DNA of 64,000 nt from Linanthus parryae. Its lineage: Eukaryota; Streptophyta; Magnoliopsida; Ericales; Polemoniaceae. The notes beneath the pieces were generated by a model. The model ran no database searches. It saw only the letters and a list, made by a program, of their open reading frames with translations, and was not told the origin of the DNA. The position numbers were made by a program, and so were the translations under genes. The stretch is from contig JALGPY010000002.1 in NCBI GenBank assembly GCA_023055425.1, positions 136,953,927 to 137,017,926 on the forward strand, in the 5' to 3' direction. Within the stretch, counting starts at the first letter, position 1. Each line of letters begins with the position of its first letter. Shown here piece after piece: positions 32,210-43,412 of this stretch.

Positions 32210-35200
32210 TTTGTTTTTGCAGGATGTCACCAAGGCCTTGAAAGATCACAATGGATATTAGACTGTGGATGTTCCAGACATATGAGTGGAAAGAGGTCTC
32301 TCTTTACTGAACTTACAGAAAAATCTGGAGGAACAATCACACTTGGTGACAAAGAAAAATGCAATATCATTGGTATAGGTAGTATTGGTAATGGTTCTAC
32401 AAATTCTATATCTGATGTTTATCTGGTAGATGGACTTAAGTATAATTTGCTTAGTATCTCTCAGTTATGTGATAAAGGTTATAAAGCTGTATTTGACAAG
32501 GAGAAATGTGTGGTGCAAGATGAGAAATCTGGTGATTGCATACTCACTGCTCCTAGATCATATAATCTATATGTTATGAATACTAACAGTGTTGCAGGTG
32601 ACAAGCTAAAATGCCTCAAGGCCTTGAAGGAAGATTCAAAGCTTTTGCACAGAAAGCTTGGGCATATTAGTATACATACTTTGAATAAACTCATCTCAAA
32701 GGACTTGGTAAGAGGTTTACCATCACAGAAATTTTCAGATGATGAGGTTTGCAAGGCATGTGTACAAGGTAAACAGACCAGAAGCTCTTTCAAGGCAAAG
32801 AACTTTGTAAGTACTTCTAGACCTTTAGAATTGCTGCATATGAACTTGTGTGGTCCTACGAGAGTTCAGACCCCAAAAGGTAAGAGGTATATGCTTGTGA
32901 TAATTGATGATTACTCTATATTTACTTGGGTGATGTTTATTAGAGACAAAACTGAAGCTTTATCTGAAATTTCTAGATTATGCAAAGAGCTTCAAACTTT
33001 GAAAAATTTACCTGTTGCATCTATTAGAAGTGATCATGGTAGAGAGTTTGATTAACTTGACTTTGATTTGTTTTTTGCAAAGCATGGCATTTCACACAAC
33101 TTTTCTGCACCTAGAACTCCACAGCAAAATGGAGTAGTTGAAAGGAAAAATAGGACACTTGAGGATATGTCCAGAACCATGCTTCTTGAAAGTAATTTGC
33201 CAAAGTTTTTATGGGCAGAAGCTGTTAACACAGCCAATTATGTGCTGAATAGATGCTTGATCGGACCTATTTTGAAAAAGACTCCCTATGAACTGTTTAA
33301 AGGGAGAAAGCCTACTGTTTCTTATTTTAAGCCCTTTGGTTGTATCTGTTTTGTGCATAATAATGGTAGAGACAATCTCGGTAAGTTTGATGCTAGAAGT
33401 GATGAAGGTTTATTTCTTGGATATTCTCAAACTAGCAAAGCTTATAGAGTTTATAATAGAAAAAACAAGATTGTGGAAGAGAGCATTCATGTAATTTTTG
33501 ATGAAAGTACTAAGGATTCTCTGAGTGAAAGTTTTGCAGATCTAGATTTGAACAAGCATGAATCAGATGATGACGCTGTGAAAGAAGAAAAAAGCAAAAC
33601 TAATGTACAGAATCAACCAGCAGAATCTCAAGGCCTTGAACCTCCTGCTGAACCAAAATCTCAAAGCCTTGAGACAGAAGCTGAAACTTTCTATGATGCT
33701 CCCTCTAGTGTTTCAAGGACTCAAAGCCTTGAAGGAGAATACTCCTGGGTACCAAGAAAGAAGTTTAAGTACCTTGCAGACCATTCAGCTGACAACATTA
33801 TATCTGATCCATCAACTGGAACACAGACAAGAGGACAGTTAAAGAACCTGTGTGCTTTTAGTGCATTTGTATCTTTGATTGAGCCTAAGAATACCAAAGA
33901 AGCTCTGGAAGATGCATATAGATTATTGCAATGCAGAGTGAGCTGAATGAGTTTGAAAGGAACAAGGTTTGGAATATGGTCCCTAGACCTAAAGAGAAAT
34001 CAGTTATTGGAACCAGATGGGTATGCAGAAACAAGCTTGATGAGAATGGAAAAGTGGTAAGAAATAAAGCCAGACTGGTAGCTCAAGGATATAATCGGGA
34101 AGAAGGTATAGATTATGAGGAATACTTTTGCTCCTGTTGCCAGGTTAGAAGCTATTAGAATACTTCTTGCATTTGCATCTCACAATCACATAAAAAATTA
34201 TCAAATGGATGTTAAATGTGCTTTTCTAAATGGATATTTACAAGAAGATGTTTTTGTAGCACAACCTCCTGGTTTTGAAGATGAAAATTTTCCTGATCAT
34301 GTTTATAAACTGGATAAAGCTCTTTATGGTTTAAGACAAGCTCCAAGGGCTTGGTATGACAGACTTTCAAAATTTCTACTTGAAAACAATTTCAGAAAGG
34401 GCTTAGTTGACAAAACTCTTTTCATAAAACATCAACAAAGTGATCTGTTAGTAGTTCAGATTTATGTAGATGATATATTATTTGGTTCTACTAATGATGC
34501 TCTTTCAAAAGAGTTTTCTAGTCTGATGTGCAGGGAGTTTGAGATGAGCCTAATAGGTGAACTGAATTTCTTTCTTGGACTTCATATATTACAAATGAAG
34601 AAAGGAATTTTTGTGCATCAAGGAAAATATACCAAGGACTTATTGAATAAGTACAATATGTCACAGTCCAAGGTGCTTAATACCCCTATGAGTTCATCAC
34701 TCTCTTTAGACAAAGATTCAACTGGTAAGAGTGTGAATCAGAAGGAATACAGAGGTATGATTGGATCACTATTATATTTAACTGCTAGCAGACCTGATAT
34801 TATGTTCAGTGTCTGTATGTGTGCTAGATTTCAAGCTGATCCTAAGGAAAGTCATCTAACTGCAGTTAAAAGAATTTTTAGATATTTGAATGGAACCATA
34901 GACTTAGGGATTTGGTATCCAAGAAGATCTAATTTTATGTCGAGTGGCTATTCAGATGCAGATTTTGCAGGATATAAAGTAGACAGGAAAAGTACTTCTG
35001 GATGCTGTCAATTTCTTGGATCTTCATTGATCAGTTGGCATTCCAAAAAGCAAAATTCTGTAGCATTATCAACTGCAGAAGATGAATATATTGCAGCTGG
35101 TGCTTGCTGTTCACAAGTGTTATGGATTGCTTAGCAACTTAGAGATCTTGGCTACAACTTCAGAAATGTGCCAATTCATTGTGACAATACAAGTGCTATT

Positions 35201-35428
35201 TCAATCTCTAAGAATCCAGTACAGCACTCAAGGACAAAGCACATAGATGTGAGACATCATTTCCTTAGAGATCATGCAGAACAAGGTGATGTTGTTCTAA
35301 ATTTTATCTCTACTTCAATGCAGATTGCTGATATTTTCACTAAACCTTTGCCAGATGATAGGTTTTCATCTCTAAGGCTTGAATTGGGGATGTTAAACAA
35401 GGATGCATTGGTTTATGGGGAGTATTAG
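32210..35428 (+). pseudogene. Pol of Y
   Basis: Protease reads LDCGCSRHMSG, with Cys replacing the Ser of the DSG active site. The integrase has LLHMNLCGP, where Asn replaces the first catalytic Asp, then IRSDHGREF and a stop at 33053, and QQNGVVERKNRT with the Glu. Reverse transcriptase shows [26 protein letters not shown] and intact YVDDILFGSTND, with a frameshift near 34120. RNase H has STAEDEYIAAGACCSQ and a stop after LWIA. It ends QIADIFTKPLPDDRF then TAG near 35426. It sits in the same frame as gag, separated by the TGA. Confidence 0.88.
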
Positions 35429-35877
35429 TACCTATATGTGTATATGTGCTGGAATCTCAAAGCCTTGAGATTATACTTTCTGAAGCCTTGAAAGTATAGC
35501 TCAAAGCTTTGAAGTTTCTCAAACTGCAGAAAATCTCAAGGCCTTGAGATTGTTCTCCAGGTCTTGATAATATCTGTATTTATTTTATTCTTTTATTAAA
35601 TTGGATCATCAAATATTATATCTTATCTTTTTAGATAACTGTATAATATTTGAATTACTCAGAGATCTTCTAAAATATTCCAAAACATTTTTGAAGATTC
35701 TATTTTTGCATGTTGATTTTGCAGAGTCCTTTTATGACTCATCCTTTTCAATCTACTTAAGCTAAAAGTCAGGGCTTTTTCTTCTCATTCCCTTCCAATT
35801 TTCTGCGACTCTACTCTCTCTCTCTCTCTCTCAACTCCTCTCAATAACATTCTCTTCTCAAAACCCTAAATCCTAAA

Positions 35878-37619
35878 ATGGAGCGCAAATCATCCAGAAT
35901 TCAGCAACAGGGAAAGCCCTCTGGCAGATCCAAGAAGAGAGCAAACAAGAAGGAGAAGATAGTGATTTCTGATTCAGATTCAGAAAATACTCAAAGCTTG
36001 CATGAGGATACCCCTCCTGCAAAGAAGTCAAGGACAGAGAAGGGAGTTGAAGGTTCAAGTGTTGATCCACAACAAGAGACTCAGGGTGGTGATCAACCTA
36101 GGTCAGAGAAGAAGAAAGGGGGAGAAAAGAAAAAGAATGCTGAAGAAGAAAAAGGAAAATCAACTCAGGAAAGCCAGAAGAAATCAACTGAAGGAGGACA
36201 AGAAAAGACCAAACCATCTGAGAAGAAGACTAGGGTAAAGCAAGTTGCTGCTGCAACTAAGAAAGGATATCAAGGTAAGAATGTACTTCCCACTGAGCGG
36301 TTTTTCAGTTATGAAGTTAGAACTGTTTGGATGCAAGGATATGCTTCATCTAAAGTAGCTTTCTGTAGCATGATTTATGATGAGTTATTGGATAAACTGG
36401 ACATAGAATGCATGAGAAAGTTGAGAGAAACTGCTGTTTGGAAGGTTCTAAATCTTAGTTCAAAGGCTTATCCTAGGTTAACTAGGTTATTTTATCTGAA
36501 CTGGGTGTCTGAACGTGATGATAGAATGGTATTAACTTCAAAAGTGGATGGTGTGGATTTGAGGTTAGATCATAGGACTTTTGCCAAGGTCTTAAGCATT
36601 CCTAGAAAATACAATGTAAGAGATTATCCTGATAGGAAGGAGTGTCTGGATAAGGCAAAGGAGATGTTCTTTATTGAAGGTGTTCCCTCTGGTCCAAAGC
36701 AGTTGACACACTCTGTGCTCAACTGTGAAGCCAAATCTTGTTTATAATCCTGATGAGGAGTGTAGTTCCTAGGGAGAACTCAAGAAAGTTGGTAACTGAT
36801 AAGGTTCTGATTTTGATGTATCTGATATCTCAAGGGTTTGGGATAGATTTTCCAACAATTGTTATGGAGCATATGATTTATTGTGCAACCAGGACTACAA
36901 ACCATCCTCTTCCATATGCCAACCTGTTACCTCTTTTCTTTGAATATTTTGATGTGCCTGTGAAAGGAGAAGAAAAGATTACTGGAGGTTTTGGGTTGAT
37001 AGATGAGACTGCACTTCGGAGGATTGGGGTAGTTCAGACTGGGAAAGGACATTGGAAATTTTATTCTGATTTGTCAAAGGAAGAACTTGCCGAGAAGGAG
37101 TTTGTGAAGCCTAAGGGGACTGCATCTGGGAAAGGACAAGCCAATGAGGATTACGCTCTGCTGGTTGAGAAGTTAGAAGATCAGCAGGTTGAGATTGAAG
37201 ATCTCAGACAGAGGATATTTGACCTGTCAACTTAATTTAACCAGTTCAAGGGGTTGATGAATGTTATGAATGGGAAGCTGGATGTTGTCATCAAGGGCTT
37301 GAATCTGGAGAAGATACCTTCTGCTACTAGTCATGACACCAGTGTGGATTCAGAAGAGAAGCTGGGAGATTTTCAGAAGAAGAAGAAGAAGCCAATTCCA
37401 GTAGTGCTAGCTTCAAAAGATTTGTTTGAACAAACTGATGAAGAAGATGCTGGTGAAGACACAGGTGTTGATGCAGCTACAGAGGTAGATTCAGTACAGG
37501 CTAAGAAGAAAGTGGATGAGATAATCCAAGAAGTGGTTGTTGAAGTGGAAGCTGAACAAGAAGGTAATCCGTCTGCAGAAGATGCTGGAAGTGACGAAGA
37601 AATTGGAGAAGGCTCATAG
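35878..37619 (+). pseudogene. Extra ORF of Y after pol (env-like position)
   Basis: ATG 35878 begins a basic, low-complexity region (KPSGRSKKRANKKEK; then many KKK and Glu). A folded part follows, with RFFSYEVRTVWMQGYAS, YPRLTRLFYLNWVSE and LRLDHRTFAKVLSIPRKYN. The frame shifts near 36740 and continues ILMRSVVPRENSRKLVTDKV and HPLPYANLLPLFFEYFDV, then a coiled-coil-like LVEKLEDQQVEIEDLRQRI. It stops at 37233-37235 and continues in frame to 37619 as an acidic tail. The wording matches the family annotated as putative plant transposon protein. SIRE elements carry an envelope-like ORF at this place, but I see no signal peptide or clear membrane helix. Function is unknown. Confidence 0.75.
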
Positions 37620-38039
37620 AAAGGCCAGTCATCAAAGAAGAAGTGAAGATCAGAGACAGCCCAAGCCTTGACCCTCTATCTCATTCTCTTATATCTTTTC
37701 TTTCTCAAGGCCTTGAATTTTTAGCCAATTTTTTTGTTTTAAGCTTATTTTCAGACTCTGAGTAATGATCCTACATTTCTTCAACCTTATTTGATGAAAG
37801 TCAAAAAGGGGGAGAATTAATGTGGTATTTGTGTTTTGTTTTCAGTATTTGGACTAGTAATAATAATAATAATGCCTAGTTGTTTTGGTGAATTTACTTC
37901 TGTGGTAATTTGTAATATTTATTCTCACTGGTTATTTGTTTGGGTTCAGTATATATTGTATCTGCAAATTGTGGTTATTTAATTTTTGAATATGAGTGGC
38001 AGGAAGATCTATACAAGACTGTAGGTTTTGTCTTTCATC

Positions 38040-38050
38040 AAGGGGGAGAT
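38040..38050 (+). other. Polypurine tract of Y
   Basis: AAGGGGGAGAT directly precedes the 3' LTR. Confidence 0.85.
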
Positions 38051-39537
38051 TGTTGAGTCAAGATCCCTGAATGTGCTTTGGTTGGTAATTGTTTTTGAGT
38101 GATGAAAGACAAAAGGCTGAGACATAAGCAACAAAGCATTTTAGTTATCTCAAGGCCTTGAGATTGACTGAACTTCAAAGCCTTGAGTTATTTTATTCTG
38201 CTGTATGTTAGACAATTCTGTGTTGCAGATTGGATATCTGATTATGCAAATCAGTGGTTTACTGCATATACCTTTGGATTATATTATTTATATATCTAAC
38301 ACAATTGCAGATGATCAAAACAGGGGTTTAACTTTGAAATTCTGTGAAGCAGGTTCAGAGCTCCAAGGCCTTGAGATGTGCCTTGAGCTGCTGACAGTTT
38401 TTTTACAGAACTTAGTTGATTCTTTCTTGCAGGTTATGATTCTTAGTATTGTGATTATTTACTCACTTCTAAGTGTCTTAAACTTGTTTTTCATGATTCA
38501 TATGATTTAGAAGATATACAGGTTATTGTTCTAAGTTTGTTGAACAGTTTTTTCAGAAACTATATAACCAAACAGTCATAGTACTGTTAGCTTTATGGAT
38601 TTTGTTGTTGCTGTGTTTCAATGCTTTTGCAGGGTTGTTAAACGTGCAGGAACAATCTCAACAAACTCCAATGGATATCCACTTGAAGCTGTTTGAATTT
38701 TAGTTGAAAACAGAAAGAGGATTTGTAGGAACTGAGATCCTAAAATCTCTCAATCAGTTGCAGCTGTTGATAAAAGAGACTGGTTTGAATTTTGAAGGAA
38801 ATAGAGGCTTGTAGAATACTCTGAGAGGTGTGAAAAAATCGTGGGAGATCATTCATTCAAACAAACAATCATTCAAGCTTCATTCCAGATTCCTGAAGAT
38901 CAAATCAATCCAGTTTTCCAGAAGAACACTTCCAGGCTTCAACAGCTTATCTTCATACTTTGTTCTTCATTTGTACTTCTATCTGTGTTTCTCTAGATTA
39001 TCTTAAACCTCACTTAACCTAGTGGTTGGTTGTTCAATTGAACAACAAGAGGTTCTTGTTAGCTCAACAGTTAGTAGCTCGAACTAGATAGGTTTGGAAC
39101 CACAAGCTGTATAGGTGTAAGGGAAATCACTTAGGCTTGAAGATCTAGGGCTGTTTCTGTGTGAGTAATAAGAAGTGTTTGCCCAATCTTGGTGGGATTA
39201 GATCCCTCAGGCAGAGATTAGGTCCATTGGGACTAAACTCTGTAAATTGCTTTGTGTTCTTTACTTTACAGTTTGATTATTATCTGCTGCACACAACTCA
39301 TATCAAACTAGGGTTCAAAAGCTGTTTAGAATTGTTTACAGTTCAAGGCCTTGAAGCTTACTATTTTTCCTTTGTAAGTTTCAGACAGTTTACTAAAATC
39401 TCAAGGCCTTGAGATTTGAGTTTCACACAAAGTCTTTCTGTTAAAATTTAAGTTTTGCAAAAAGTTTCCATACTCTATTCAACCCCCCCCTCCTAGAGTA
39501 TTTAGGTCCTGTATTTAGTCTAAATTATACACTTCCA
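38051..39537 (+). repeat. 3' LTR of Y
   Basis: The LTR is 1487 bp. It ends TACACTTCCA before the GTAGC duplication. Palindromes CAAGGCCTTG are at 38151, 38364, 39344 and 39402, matching the 5' LTR positions. Confidence 0.93.
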
Positions 39538-39542
39538 GTAGC

Positions 39543-40396
39543 CCCTGTAATGGCACGTTTGTCAGTGTATATAGAAGCCGTTAGGCACCTGAATGTACAT
39601 ACTGGAGACCCTTATGAGGTCAATCCGGGTTTATAGGACTTGGCCAATAAGTCCCTCAAAGCAGTTACAAAGGGTCGCACGCGAGCTTTGTTGTCGCATG
39701 CGCGCGACGGGCCATACACTAGCCTGCAAACCACTAAGTCCCTACAAGTCATGTGTTAGTACGCGAGGGCCCTATCTCGCAGCCCCCACGTGGAAAACCA
39801 CAGGTAGTTGTTCGGTCCGTATAGAGCACAAGCAGGTGTGCTGGATGGATGCCACGTGGCTGTGATCTGTCTGTCTGGAAAGCACCATCTACATTATCAA
39901 CCTTTTACGCGAATGTCACGTGCGCGTTCGTTATGCAGTCGCGTAAAATAAGTCGTGCGTGGACTCCACGTAGATTCTTTAATTTTGAACAGAATTCAAA
40001 TCCCTAGCCCCCGGTCATAGCCATGATTTCCTAGAGTTTAGAAGCGCCGTTTGGTTTCTGACGAAGCGTGGCCACTGTGAAGTTAACCAGACGCCATCCA
40101 TGGATTTTCGCCTATTTTCGAGGCGAGAATAACTCAGAAGGATTTGATAGGTCGCCAATCTCGCCGGATACCGAAGAGTTTCTGACTCAGAAGACGTCAG
40201 AAGTTGCGACTCTTCAATCTTAATTCTATTTAAACTCTTTGCTTTCTTCAATTAGAACTTTTCCATCTTTTTCGCTTCTGAGTTCGTATGCATCAGAGAG
40301 AGAATCTTTTGTCAGAAGCAGAAACTTTCGATCAATTTCTTGATCTGATTGTCGACACATTCTCCCAAGCAGTTCAAGCGTTCAATCGTCAGCAAG
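39543..40396 (+). promoter_or_regulatory. Upstream region and first untranslated exon of the PMD-like gene
   Basis: Three G-box cores CACGTG lie at 39787, 39853 and 39917, spaced 66 and 64 bp. A weak TATA-like TCTATTTAAACTC is near 40224. A CT-rich leader ends at AGCAAG|GTGAGT (40396/40397), a good splice donor. It reads as a plant promoter and leader, now separated from its left end by Y. Confidence 0.45.
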
Positions 40397-40519
40397 GTGA
40401 GTGATTAGCTGGTTTGTCAATTTTGAAATTTGTGGTCGAATTTTGCAGAAATTCTTCTCCCCCTTTTTCTTACCTCTTGCATGTCGTCGATTTGTAATCA
40501 GTTGTTTATGTTCACAGCA

Positions 40520-43017
40520 ATGGCCCCAAAGAAGTCGAACAAGGAGACCGTTGAAGTGCTGGAGCTTCCTAAGGAACTTTGGTACAAGGCTCCATATCTG
40601 GGTGGTGATGACTTCTACGTGGCTACCATTAAGGCGACCACTCTCCGAGCATCTCCCATAGATGACGCTCTACAACTTGTGCCTGATCCTGCAAGGTGTG
40701 ACTGGGATGTGGCTAACACCCAAGATGTACAAAGGCTTGGCATTAAAGGTGGCTTGTACGGCTTCACTAATATTCTTCCACAAGCTTTTATGGAAGGGCT
40801 TGATTGGATGGAGGAGTGGACATAATTCATTCTTACCAATCACGCGAGGGAGTTGAAGCACGCTAATAGTTTCCACGCCGTGCGCGCCACAAAGGGGCTT
40901 CATATTAGAGTTGATAATGTCATGCTACAGAAACTGTTTTCCAGGTATTCCAAAAAGACGCACACCTTTCATTTCCCTGATTTTGAAGCTGCTCCCACTC
41001 TGGAAGATACCGAAGTTTTGCTTCATCTTCCTAGTATGGGGATTGTTGATCCTCTTTCTGCTTTGACTGACCCGCAAGAGCTTCGACTGTTCGAGGATAT
41101 GAGGTATGCATAGCGGACTTGAAGAAAGCTTCTTCGAGAAGGAAAGCAGGCGCGACCAGTCCTAGCAAGGAGTTTGCATACGTGTCCTCCAGTCCGAAGA
41201 ACAGTTGGTCAAAATGGGTGATGTATTTCTTCAAGGATTATGTTAAACCGCACGTGGATCGCGAATGGCGAGACAAGGATCTGAAAACTGTTATCAGTGT
41301 TGACGGTAAAGGGTTAAATTTTACCCTCTGTGGCTTTCTTTGCGTGTGGTTGTCGTGCTACCTGATAGATGGGTCCCCTCGTGACGGAGTCTTTACCCAT
41401 GTACTCGCACTTGCTGTGAGGCTGTCACTTGGACAGAAAGTAGCCTTAGGGCCCCTTTTATTAGTCTCCTTGTATTACCGACTCGATTTAGCTATGGAGC
41501 ACGCCGAGCAGTCGCAGGGAAGAATTTATGTCACTACTTTTGTTAACAGTGCATTTATATCTATGTGGGTTTTCGAAGGGTGGCCTGCGTATGCCCTGTA
41601 CCCCGTTGATGTGGAATTATGGAATGCGCCTAATGCCAAGCGACTTTATATTTCTCCTCGATCATGGTGTTGGTTCAAAACAAAAGCTCCCCAAAGCACT
41701 TTTTCTCTTATATGCGGTGAAGTTCGTTATTTCCATCCCCGGCCATATGTTACTCGTATGGAAGACAAAACATAGATTTTTGGGAGGATTTTTACCCTGA
41801 GGAAGACCGTGAGCTCCTCACCAAGCATATAACTGAAGGGGATTGGGTCTATAGTAGATTCATTAAATGGGTCCTGAGGGGGTATCTACCCGCTCTGCTC
41901 AAATATGCTCCAGCTATGAACAACGCACCGTTCTTTAGGATCCTGTTTGCGTGGGCCCCCAGTTCAGATATGATGTTGTCGCTCCGCCATTGTGGCCTGA
42001 CTCCATCGTCAAGGGTTGTTATGATAGTGTCATATTCGACCGAAGTACTTCCCTTCTGCTAGCTGAGCTCCCTTTGATTCAGCTATCACGCAACAGGAGG
42101 GGTAAAAATACTCCTAGTTGGGTTAACTTCAGGAATTTCCAAACCCATCGTCTCATTAATTTTCAAAATAGTCGTGATCATGCTCCTTTTCAACCTAGCA
42201 AAGCGCCAGCGCTCTCAACAAAGGAGTATCCTTTTAAGACAACCCGTAGTCGAGATGATTCCCGGTATGGCTTTTACTCTTTGCTGGCTAAATTTCGGCA
42301 TCTGTGTGCTCAATTTGTTCCTGAAGAAAAGATCGACGTTATCAAGCAAAAATCTTTTACCGCCAAGGTTAAGTATGTGGATTCTTTCATCCAGGTATGC
42401 TCGCGCCTCTTCCTTTGTCTTCGTGTTTTCCCGTGCTACTCTTAGCTTGCCCTTTCTTTGCATCAGTGTTGTCTGAGGCACTTCGCCTCTGGAGATCGTA
42501 GCACAAGTTTTATCAATGGCTTGTGTGAGGAGAAGGCGATCTTAAAAAAGTCCTCCGTTCCTGAAAGTCGTATTGACCCGGCCAGGCCTATGACTCCTGA
42601 AGTCCTGCAGTTGGTTTCTGATGCATTAGAGGCCTTTCTGACTTCAATCACCGAAGGGTCAACGATAAAGAGAACTGGTGATGAACCCGAGGCTAGCAAT
42701 ATAGCTACTCAGCAATCAAAGCATTCTCGAATGGAAGTCACCAAGCGGGCTGCCGTCAATCTGGTTTTTAAGAGGAGAGGTACTAATTTCTTTTTTCTTG
42801 GCGCCGATTTCTTCATGACCCCTGAATTATTATTCTTATCCTGCCACAGGGGATAACTCTGATGACAAAGAGACAGGAGAAGTACCCCTTGTTTCTGATG
42901 CAGGTTCTACGGGGCAAACCGTACTGGAAAGAACTCCCATGGTTGAAGGTGGTGCTGATGGGGAGCGTCTCGAATTCATTGAAGAGCAAGATGAAGAAGA
43001 CCAAAGGAAAGAATATG
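40520..43017 (+). pseudogene. Plant mobile domain (PMD)-like protein, broken, with introns
   Basis: A leader intron (40397-40517, GTGAGT...TTCACAG) precedes ATG 40520 (MAPKKSNKETVEVLEL). Frame 40520-41113 has one in-frame TAA at 40823 and contains THTFHFPDFEAAPTLEDTEV, a typical PMD core start. After a shift, 41119-41775 holds FLCVWLSCYLIDGSPRDGVF and LSLGQKVALGPLLLVSLYYR, matching the aminotransferase-like PMD family. Further shifted pieces run to 42390. GT-AG introns are likely at about 42393-42465 and 42776-42850. An acidic tail ends at the junction with the X LTR near 43017. PMD proteins occur as host genes (MAIN-type) and in transposons; function here is lost. Confidence 0.65.
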
Positions 43018-43407
43018 CTGCTGTGGATTAATAAGAATTGTGTTGAAAATCATACCGGGAGAAGATCCATGAGGTTGAGACGTAGGTCCAAGTGGAATGA
43101 ACTCTATATATCTTTTGTCTCTTGCATTTACTTTTCAGTTACATACTTAGAACTTTTGCAGCATTCAAAGCAGTTTCATTTCAAGGGTTTTAAACTCATT
43201 TCAAGGCCTTGAAATAGACTTATTCCTTCCTTACTGTAAATGTTTTCATTCCAAGGGCTTGAAACTCATTTCAAGGCCTTGAATCTCTTTACAAATCTTT
43301 TGAAACCACTATTCTTGCAAAGTTTAGCAAAAGTCTGCATACTCTATTCAAACCCCCCTCCCTCTAGAGTATTGATCATGTATTTCTACCTACTTTACAC
43401 CCCTTCA
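43018..43407 (+). repeat. Truncated 3' LTR of X
   Basis: These 390 bp match the last 386 bp of the X 5' LTR and share exact palindromes CAAGGCCTTG at 43202 and 43272. The left two thirds of the LTR are absent, and PMD-like coding sequence runs directly into it. It ends TTCA before the CATAT duplication. Confidence 0.8.
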
Positions 43408-43412
43408 CATAT

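Larger units (their letters stand above)
28793..39537 (+). mobile_element. Complete SIRE/Maximus-like copia element Y
   Basis: LTRs are 28793-30284 and 38051-39537, and target duplication GTAGC is at 28788-28792 and 39538-39542. The order is primer site, gag, protease, integrase, reverse transcriptase, RNase H, extra ORF, purine tract. The extra ORF after pol and the long gag with two zinc knuckles place it in the SIRE/Maximus lineage. Frame breaks and changed catalytic residues (protease, integrase) make it non-autonomous. It carries 15 exact copies of the palindrome CAAGGCCTTG. Confidence 0.92.
12881..43407 (+). mobile_element. SIRE/Maximus-like copia element X with nested insertions
   Basis: X starts TGTAAGTTC after CATAT (12876-12880) and ends CCCCTTCA before CATAT (43408-43412), a perfect 5 bp target duplication. 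Its 5' LTR (12881-13933 plus 22984-23170) is followed by a primer site and a decayed gag-pol. The 3' LTR is only the last 390 bp (43018-43407). Between RNase H and that LTR fragment lies a plant-mobile-domain pseudogene that is not part of a normal copia. Angela-like, Y and 373 bp insertions sit inside it. Gag-pol wording is close to that of Y. Many stops and frame breaks make it inactive. Confidence 0.8.
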
